Source: Astropecten irregularis (taxonomy: Eukaryota; Echinodermata; Asteroidea; Paxillosida; Astropectinidae). From it: 64,000 bases of DNA. Under the pieces are notes generated by a model. That model worked only from the letters and a program-made list of their open reading frames with translations. It was not told the origin of the DNA and ran no database searches. Shown here piece after piece: positions 61,101 to 64,000 of the stretch. Every line of letters begins with the position of its first letter. Within the stretch, counting starts at the first letter, position 1. The stretch spans positions 14,480,798-14,544,797 of the forward strand of contig OZ020260.1 of assembly GCA_963971285.1 (NCBI GenBank), written 5' to 3'. A program made the translations under genes and the position numbers.

Positions 61101-63851
61101 TTCACATTTAGATAACCCTGGCAACATAAACAAAACCTGCAATTTTACCGAGCTTGGCGATAACCTCCTAACAGCCTTACGTGAAGCTATCACAAACATT
61201 CCCAGGATTGCCGAGACCCGGAATGAAAACATTTTCTGGGAAACGTTTCTTTCCTATGACAACAGAGCACCGTGCTCTAATAACTAGCTAGGTTTGACTC
61301 TGTCTTACAAATAAATATCCTTGTACTCAACAAGAAATTTAAGAAAGGGATAAACTGTGCACTTTCTTTTCTTTCATTGGAATACAAATCAAACACTTTT
61401 AACCAAAACGCCCAAAAAGATTTTAAAAAATAAAAATTTTAAGTGAACTTCCGTCCTTTCTGAAAGTAGAAAAATGAAGAGCAAATACGCTAGAAATGTC
61501 AACTTGAGCTACATTCACGCTGCGAACTTAACACAATTTTGTTTTTTAAATCGATTTGGGATCATGAAAATGGTCATGCAGGAATGCTTGCAGATTGTGG
61601 GTTGAATACTGTACATATTACGTGTATAAATCTCCTGGGGCTGAAACCTACAGTATGTGGACATTGCGAACTCTCAAAGAGTCTGTTAAACCTCAATGCA
61701 CAGTAAGTACATGTAGGTCGAACAACAGGGAGAAAAAGGATATTGTGTGAAATTTGCAATGCTTGCCAATGACCCTGTGTACTTTGTACAGTACAACCTA
61801 CCCCTTCCATACAGTATGTAGATGCTCCACTAAAATAATGATAAGATGCTTCAAATTGACCATGCATCATTGTTAGTTTCTCATCCCAATAGAGTTTTTC
61901 CTCCCAATTCCACTAGGTTCAGAGGTTTCCCTCAATGATGCAGGTACTGTACATTGTACATGGACCATCTATTTTTCATTATTTGCAATTTTCTTTTTTC
62001 CCCCTCCAAATTACAGAGAGCAAAAATCATCAATTATGTCAAACGAGTCGTTAGGCTTCATAACGGATGCATGTAATTACATGTACAACTTAGTTAAATA
62101 ATGAAGATAACAGGCCGTGAATAGAAACGGTCTGACATGCACCTATAAATCTTGACCCCAGACCTACCGGAGTGAAAATTTTCAAAATAAAGTACGAATT
62201 TCCTTAGATGAACGGAATTGACTGACGAGACAAGAGAAGATAGAGATTGAGTTCGAAAAAAACAAAACAGCTTTGGTCCCGCGGGAAATCGCAGCGTCTC
62301 TAAAGATCGTGGGTGGGATTGCTTGATCGCATTTACCAGCTGGATGCTCATGGGTTGACAGTAGTCACCTTGTGGATTATGCACGGTTTGTAGAGAAGTC
62401 CCATGACTATACAGCCATATAGCCCAGGCCTTTACACAATCAAAATATTCTGAAATCTCTCAGTGAATACTATGTACCCTATGCCCACTCCTACTCCTAG
62501 TATAGGGACAGTAATACATGAAGGAAATGAAAAGCTCTGCAATATTGGACGTCATCATGTCTGATCTGTCTCCATGGACAACATCGGTGAGGACAGATGG
62601 GGTGGGGGAGGATGCCCCAGGGGAAGGGATAAAGGGTGGAGGGGGGGAGCCCAGGAGGTTCTACAGAGACTACTGTTCCTGAACCCAGTTTATAAACATG
62701 AATACGTACTGACTGTCTCCTATGGCAGGAGAATGTGTGGGCAGAACAACGTCCGGTCAGCATAGTCAGGGGATTACGGCATGTCAATGTGTGGGAAAGG
62801 GCCTATACACCTGTACATACGTGCGCAGGACCGCAGGACCGCAGGTACATGTACGCCTCAAGATTGCACAATTTCATATTGACAATCAAGGACATACTGC
62901 ACATACACATGTAAAGCTTACTTGGTTCAAACTGGCAATTCTAATCGAGCTACAAAAGCATACAATATACTGTACTGCATACATTTTGTTTACAAAAACC
63001 TGCGGGAACTCAAGCCACAACAGCAGATGGGCTGCCTAGGGGACGGAGACCCAGGGGAGGGGAGAAGGGTGGGGTGGTGAAGTCCATACTGTACAGTACA
63101 GATGAGTTTTACAAACTCAATAGACCGATCCGACGGCACGATATACTGTCCGCCATTACTGCAGTGTCCCTGCCTGCCTATTGTCCGGCAACAAAGAATT
63201 CACCCTCTGCCACACACTATAATTGCAGGGTGTACGTCCTATGATTAGGGGACGTACACCCTGCAATAAAGTGCAGCAGACGTAAATTCTTTCTTTGCCG
63301 GACAACATATGGGCAGGGACACTGCAGTAATGGTGGGTGTTTCCTACCTCCGTGGTCGCGCTGTCGGATCGGTGTATAGGGTTTTATCATGTGTAGTACA
63401 GTAAGTATCAAATAAAAATTACGATCAAGCAATTAAACAATAGTGGGCTGGATTTCACAAAACACTAAGATTAATCAAGATGAGTTGCCAGTATCACCAT
63501 AGTGATTTGCATTGTGACATCACACTTTGCTCAGCAATTTAAGATGGACCCTTCATTTAAGATTCTTAGTGCTTTGTGAAATGGACCCCACAAATGATAC
63601 AATCAAACAGGTAGAGAGAACTGAACTTACCATGCAAGCGTCAGGTCATGCCTATGGTACTCCAGGGCCCGCGTGTAATCTTGCAGATAGAAATAAGCAT
63701 TTCCCAGCTGACTGTATATGGCGCTTAGGGTTCGTAGATCATCGGTACCCACCTCTACTGCTGCTTCAAAGTACTGGACACCTGCCTTGCAGTTACCAGC
63801 TTTACACATTCTTTCGCCCTCAAGGGCAAGCTCCATGCAAGAAGCATCCAT
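24959..63851 (-). CDS. GPSM2: G-protein-signalling modulator LGN/Pins/AGS3 (TPR-GoLoco scaffold), 14 coding exons
   Basis: Adaptor that links cortical GDP-bound G-alpha-i/o to NuMA/Mud and Inscuteable and orients the mitotic spindle. CDS in transcript order: 63851-63631, 59450-59315, 51692-51550, 50519-50396, 46301-46186, 45096-44941, 44769-44661, 41978-41893, 40853-40804, 40436-40372, 39901-39713, 38190-38046, 27658-27465, 25114-24959. Every junction keeps phase, giving 629 aa from the first visible Met. Residues 1-360 are TPR repeats (AIYSQLGNAYFYL, KASGNLGNTLKVLG, ALYNLGNVYHAKGK, ACYSLGNTFTLL). Residues 364-465 form a basic/serine-rich linker with RRQSMERMQL, like the vertebrate RRHSMENMEL. 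Four GoLoco motifs follow: 473-494, 517-537 (degenerate), 567-586 and 600-619, each ending in QR. A good acceptor directly before the first Met suggests that a few N-terminal residues lie in an exon outside the window. Human LGN is 684 aa. Confidence 0.96.
25265..25450 (+). repeat. tRNA-derived SINE
   Basis: TGGTGGTCTAGTGGTATGAC (A box) and GGGTTCCAATCCCACC (B box, one mismatch) lie about 35 nt apart, as in a tRNA. An unrelated 3' body follows. It sits in the last GPSM2 intron, antisense to it. Confidence 0.65.
26144..26286. repeat. CAGGG...CCCTG MITE, copy 1
   Basis: 143 bp. The left end CAGGGCTGTGATT pairs with the right end AATCACGCCCCTG. It shares TGATTGTACT and CCTATACTTTTGT with 45486-45628. 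CAGGG ends resemble hAT elements; target duplications are not clear. Confidence 0.75.
26325..26699. repeat. TTAA-flanked MITE, copy 3
   Basis: TTAAAGGGCATGTACAATAT at the left and ATATTGTATGCCCTTTAA at the right; TTAA at both ends. It has the best preserved termini of the four copies. In GPSM2 intron 13. Confidence 0.88.
27465..27658 (-). CDS. GPSM2: GPSM2 exon M (GoLoco 2 and first half of GoLoco 3)
   Basis: Encodes KEELMNQIASFQRSRLNEQR, SSICNLPGLK, and then VPDDDFFDMLMRCQ. GoLoco 2 keeps the QR but replaces the double Phe with Leu-Met. The intron splits GoLoco 3 immediately after its Gln. Confidence 0.95.
29091..29152 (+). repeat. Dispersed 'GCCTTTGAGAAAGATCCTG' repeat arm
   Basis: GCCTTTGAGAAAGATCCTG, then TTAAGATCGAAACGCGTCAG and GCCCTCCTAACTTTAAGCAT. 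Confidence 0.8.
30003..30085 (-). repeat. Dispersed 'AGGAGGGCCTGA' repeat, partial
   Basis: GGGGTTAGGAGGGCCTGATG, then TTTCAGGTCATTATTGTGGC and GATGAGCAGTTTG. The hairpin part is missing. Confidence 0.7.
32141..32203 (+). repeat. Dispersed 'GCCTTTGAGAAAGATCCTGC' repeat arm
   Basis: GCCTTTGAGAAAGATCCTGC, then TAGGATCGAAACACATCAGG and CCCTCCTAACTCCAAGCA; near-consensus. Confidence 0.85.
35529..35575 (+). repeat. Dispersed hairpin repeat, truncated
   Basis: GCCTTCGATCAAGATCCTGC, then TTGGATCAGGCCCTCCTAAC. The segment between the hairpin and the CAGGCCC box has been deleted. Confidence 0.7.
35872..36412. repeat. Nested MITE pair
   Basis: Outer element: GGGCCCAATTTCATAGAGAT at the left and TTCTATGAAATTGACCCC at the right, of the GCTTAAGCAC family. 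Inner element (35889-36178): CAATTTCATGGAATCCGTTA at the left and GTAACAGATTCCATGAAATT at the right. The inner copy interrupts the outer just after its left end. Confidence 0.75.
37701..37978. repeat. TTTTCACAC foldback element, copy 1
   Basis: Ends AAAGGTCTTTTCACACAACG and CGTCATGTGAAAAGGCCTT. The interior has paired AATTCTCTCATGGTTG and CAATGGTTGAGAG. Homologous to 51108-51326. An ATTC microsatellite (about 37885-37900) has expanded inside this copy. Confidence 0.8.
38046..38190 (-). CDS. GPSM2: GPSM2 exon L (GoLoco 1)
   Basis: Encodes SPEIMDDDDSFFDVLSRFQG then KRMDEQRCSF: a consensus GoLoco with the final Gln-Arg needed for G-alpha-GDP binding. It ends in phase 1, donor GTAAGC. Confidence 0.95.
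38311..38693. repeat. AGTCCAGTG(C/T)GGAC foldback element
   Basis: Left GTGCCCGCACTGGACTTTTT and right AAAAAAGTCCAGTGCGGACA are inverted. Internal AGTCCAGTG(T/C)GGA boxes recur three more times, near 38372, 38488 and 38597. A solo piece sits at 27769-27802. Confidence 0.75.
38798..38960. repeat. 'AGCTGCTTAGCAC' MITE fragment
   Basis: TATAGAGCTGCTTAGCACAA, then CCAAATTTCCATGTGTTGTG and TGACCATGAATATCAAAT. The right end is missing. Confidence 0.7.
38985..39205. repeat. Inverted dimer of the 'GCCTTTGAGAAAGATCCTGC' repeat
   Basis: The left arm (antisense: GGGCCTGACGCATTTCGATC, then CTAGCAGGATCTTT) and right arm (GCCTTTGAGAAAGATCCTGC, then CAGGCCCTCCTAACTC) face each other across about 14 T. The left outer part carries CAAGTAATAAACTGCTGCAA and CTCATCAGCC. 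Confidence 0.85.
39713..39901 (-). CDS. GPSM2: GPSM2 exon K (low-complexity linker)
   Basis: 63 codons rich in Lys, Ala, Pro and Ser, including KRKGSNKEKLSRKSSNTSSN, ending VSPQQ. GC-rich relative to its surroundings. The linker sequence is not conserved, so support rests on splice sites, phase and an open frame. Confidence 0.85.
39917..40271. repeat. TTAA-flanked MITE, copy 4
   Basis: About 355 bp. TTAAAGGTATAATACATGAT at the left and CCTGTACTGTACCTTTAA at the right. Sits between GPSM2 exons K and J, 16 bp from exon K. Confidence 0.85.
40372..40436 (-). CDS. GPSM2: GPSM2 exon J (RRQSMERM linker motif)
   Basis: Encodes ELNRQRRQSMERMQLVAMTP then DK. It corresponds to vertebrate GRRHSMENMELMKLTPEK. 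Confidence 0.93.
40804..40853 (-). CDS. GPSM2: GPSM2 exon I (linker)
   Basis: A 50-nt exon encoding SQDGLLQNANKKTLKEK. Homology is weak, but acceptor, donor (GTAATG) and phase all fit between exons H and J. Confidence 0.8.
41550..41813. repeat. 'GCTCCGGCTC' foldback repeat, copy 2, with GAGCCC expansion
   Basis: GGGGCCTTTTCCAAACCTCG at the left, TTTGGCAAAGCCCC at the right. The right arm has expanded into a GAGCCC/AAGCCC hexamer run (about 41730-41780), which produces spurious Glu-Pro-rich open frames. Confidence 0.8.
41893..41978 (-). CDS. GPSM2: GPSM2 exon H (end of TPR domain)
   Basis: Encodes VGDKTGELTAQMNLADLRTV then LGLDKDPC, matching human GDKSGELTARLNLSDLQMVL. Donor GTATGA. Confidence 0.94.
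42374..42510. repeat. GATTTCACAAAACACT MITE, copy 2
   Basis: Inverted ends GATTTCACAAAACACTGAAG and GCTTGGTGAAATC; centre CACCATAGTGATTTG-like (TTACCATAGTGATTTGTG). Same family as 21066-21209. Confidence 0.8.
42525..42762. repeat. 'CTGCTTAGCACA' MITE, near complete
   Basis: Left GCCAATTTCACAGCCCTGCT, right CTTAACAGGTCCATGAAATT then GGCCCC; interior shared with 54292-54525 and 10735-10930. Confidence 0.8.
42763..44070 (-). other. GPSM2 intron sequence, nothing recognisable
   Basis: AT-rich intronic DNA between a MITE and the LINE remnant. I see only short homopolymer and A-rich tracts. Confidence 0.5.
44077..44373 (+). pseudogene. Non-LTR retrotransposon remnant (C-terminal end of ORF2-type polyprotein)
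   Basis: The + strand frame ends in GRRRVGRPKTTWQRTVEKER then KGLGWNSWREAKAVA. The G-R-[RK]-x-G-R-P-x-x-T-W-x-R-x-[VL]-E motif followed by a GW-containing stretch is typical of the extreme C-terminus of LINE reverse transcriptases. No reverse transcriptase core or endonuclease domain lies nearby, so this is a 5'-truncated dead fragment, antisense inside a GPSM2 intron. Confidence 0.7.
44661..44769 (-). CDS. GPSM2: GPSM2 exon G (TPR)
   Basis: Encodes VGEGRACWSLGNAHTALQNH then DKALHYATLHLQISRE. The GEGRACWSLGNA motif is shared with vertebrate LGN. Confidence 0.95.
44941..45096 (-). CDS. GPSM2: GPSM2 exon F (TPR)
   Basis: Encodes KTLHIARRLGDIAIEAQACY, SLGNTFTLLRDYETAVEYHE and RHHRIAQKLKD. The donor is GTACGT. 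Confidence 0.95.
45486..45628. repeat. CAGGG...CCCTG MITE, copy 2
   Basis: 143 bp, the same length as copy 1 at 26144-26286. CAGGGCTGTGATTGTACTTG at the left, AAATCACATCCCTG at the right. Confidence 0.8.
46186..46301 (-). CDS. GPSM2: GPSM2 exon E (TPR)
   Basis: Encodes RLSIAKEFGDKAAERRAYSN then LGNACVFMGDFETAADYY. The acceptor is TTTTTGTTACAG and the donor GTGAGG. Confidence 0.95.
49745..49880. repeat. CTCGGACTCGG minisatellite
   Basis: Imperfect repeats of six to twelve bases built on GACTCGG and TCTCGGTC. Located inside the foldback at 49547-50247. Confidence 0.8.
50071..50234. repeat. CAGTGGAACGCC MITE (nested)
   Basis: 164 bp with perfect 12-bp inverted ends CAGTGGAACGCC and GGCGTTCCACTG, continued by GGTATAACGAAC paired with GTTCGTTATAGTG. 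The ends resemble those of pogo/Tigger-type Tc1-mariner derivatives, a low-certainty assignment. Confidence 0.85.
50396..50519 (-). CDS. GPSM2: GPSM2 exon D (TPR)
   Basis: Encodes MNLAIVKSLGDKAAQGRACG, then NLGNTHYLLGNFETAIGFHK and E. The LGNTHYLLGNF signature is diagnostic for LGN/AGS3. Confidence 0.95.
51108..51326. repeat. TTTTCACAC foldback element, copy 2
   Basis: AGGCCTTTCCACACGACACG at the left, GCGTCGTGTGAAAAAACCTT at the right. Opposite orientation to 37701-37978 and without the ATTC expansion. Confidence 0.82.
51550..51692 (-). CDS. GPSM2: GPSM2 exon C (TPR3-4)
   Basis: Encodes IGEGRALYNLGNVYHAKGK, then GDFPEEVIACLKKAVEFYE. It contains the LGN-specific insert rich in Gly, Pro and Asp between the helices of a TPR. 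Confidence 0.95.
53190..53432. repeat. 'AGCTGCTTAAGCAC' MITE, full length
   Basis: GGGGCCAATTTTATAGAGCT at the left, CTTAAGCAGCTCTATGAAAT then CACCCC at the right. The most complete copy of the family in the window. Confidence 0.85.
54292..54525. repeat. 'AGCTGTTAAGCAC' MITE, full length
   Basis: GAGCCAATTTCATGGAGCTG at the left, TGTGCTAAGCAGGGATGTGA then AATTGGC at the right; interior GAACAACAGCCAAAGAACAA. Confidence 0.85.
54735..54873. repeat. GGGGTCGATTTCAC palindromic MITE, copy 3
   Basis: GGGGTCGATTTCACGAAGCC at the left, GTTTGGTGAAATCGACCC at the right; close to copies 10965-11111 and 59591-59718. Confidence 0.92.
56615..56815. repeat. Second inverted dimer of the 'GCCTTTGAGAAAGATC' repeat
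   Basis: The left arm GGGCCTGACACATTTCGATT, then CTAGCAGGATCTTTCTCAAA, faces the right arm GCCTTTGAGAATGATCTTGC, then CAGGCCCTCCTAACTC, across about 15 bp. Flanked on the left by CAAGTAATAAACTGCAGCAA. Confidence 0.85.
57951..58185. repeat. 'GCTCCGGCTC' foldback repeat, copy 3
   Basis: GGGGCCTTTCTCAAACCTTG, then GGCTCCGGCTCAGGCTCCGG; right end GAGCCTGAGCCGGAGCTGAA, then CTTTGAGAAAGGCC. A tRNA-like A-box sequence (GGATAGCTCAGATGGCAGAG) abuts it at 57925-57944. Confidence 0.85.
59315..59450 (-). CDS. GPSM2: GPSM2 exon B (TPR2-3)
   Basis: Encodes TLGDQIGEAKASGNLGNTLK through QRHLDISRELKDK; nearly identical to vertebrate LGN. The acceptor is ATTACCCAG and the donor GTAAAA. Confidence 0.95.
59591..59718. 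repeat. GGGGTCGATTTCA palindromic MITE, copy 4
   Basis: GGGGTCGATTTCAGGAAGCA at the left, GTTTGGTGAAATTGACCC at the right; slightly shorter interior. Located 140 bp from GPSM2 exon B. Confidence 0.9.
59719..63122 (-). other. GPSM2 intron 1 sequence
   Basis: Mostly unique AT-rich DNA with TACATG-type runs, G/A-rich tracts (for example 61035-61060 and 62585-62660) and a short CGCAGGACCG tandem (about 62823-62843). No gene or assigned repeat is seen. Confidence 0.5.
63123..63374. repeat. Large foldback with a perfect central palindrome
   Basis: Outer arms pair over CCGATCCGAC(G/A)GC, CCATTACTGCAGTGTCCCTG and TTGTCCGGCAA. The centre holds a perfect 18-bp inverted repeat (ATTGCAGGGTGTACGTCC, 63222-63239 versus 63250-63267) with a 10-nt loop. 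Confidence 0.9.
63448..63588. repeat. GATTTCACAAAACACTAAGATT MITE, copy 3
   Basis: GGATTTCACAAAACACTAAG at the left, CTTAGTGCTTTGTGAAAT at the right; CACCATAGTGATTTGCATTG inside. Lies only 43 bp from the GPSM2 exon A donor. Confidence 0.88.
63631..63851 (-). CDS. GPSM2: GPSM2 exon A (TPR1)
   Basis: MDASCMELALEGERMCKAGN through YTRALEYHRHDLTLA. It aligns with human residues starting at MEASCLELALEGERL. TCCTATCTCAG immediately upstream looks like an acceptor, so this Met may be internal. Donor GTAAGT. Confidence 0.95.
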
Positions 63852-63964
63852 CTGAGATAGGAATAATCAAGAAATCAAGAAATCATAATTAAGATCTAGG
63901 AAGAAATTATCAACTCATTGCTTTTTAATCATCATACACACTGTATGTGAGTAAAGAAAATTGA

Positions 63965-64000
63965 GTGAAGCAGGATTCGAACAAGAGACCGCAGTTTACA
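63965..64000 (-). repeat. tRNA-like SINE edge
   Basis: The - strand contains TGTTCGAATCCTGCTTCACT, a B-box-like motif, truncated by the window end. Similar to the fragment at 15174-15250. Confidence 0.4.

Overview
This is nuclear DNA of an animal. Genes are split by GT/AG introns, are interrupted by many short dispersed repeats, and encode metazoan proteins. AT-rich introns, abundant TACATG-type runs, many foldback/MITE-like elements and a single GPSM2/LGN-type gene suggest a marine invertebrate deuterostome. An echinoderm is my best guess, but that is inference only.

Three protein-coding genes can be assembled exon by exon with consistent reading phase. (1) A MIF/D-dopachrome tautomerase-like gene on the + strand (three coding exons, 315-1832, 134 aa). 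(2) A mitochondrial-type kynurenine aminotransferase (KYAT3-like; 14 coding exons, 19226 down to 10584, 468 aa) on the - strand. (3) A GPSM2/LGN/Pins-type spindle-orientation scaffold with TPR repeats and four GoLoco motifs (14 coding exons, 63851 down to 24959, 629 aa; extreme N-terminus or 5' UTR outside the window) on the - strand. MIF and KYAT3 are convergent; KYAT3 and GPSM2 are in tandem.

Layout: 1-1832 MIF-like gene; 1.9-9.3 kb a compound satellite domain (about 26 copies of a 187-bp unit, then a G-rich minisatellite, then about nine copies of a 186-bp unit, then a return to the first type); 9.3-10.6 kb intergenic; 10.6-19.2 kb KYAT3, with its presumed 5' exon/promoter near 19.8-20.1 kb; 20.1-24.5 kb intergenic; 24.5-64 kb GPSM2, whose long introns are full of MITEs, tRNA-derived SINE pieces and one LINE remnant. 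No functional rRNA, tRNA or CRISPR array is seen.

The most unusual structures are: the compound satellite, whose two families differ in most of their sequence but share a palindrome block and nearly the same period; a 52-bp minisatellite inside KYAT3 that has copied a 3' splice site plus the first codons of an exon eleven times; and several nested or inverted foldback elements. The three genes do not form a pathway. Their co-linkage is of interest because the human KYAT and GPSM paralogues lie together on 9q34 and on 1p.
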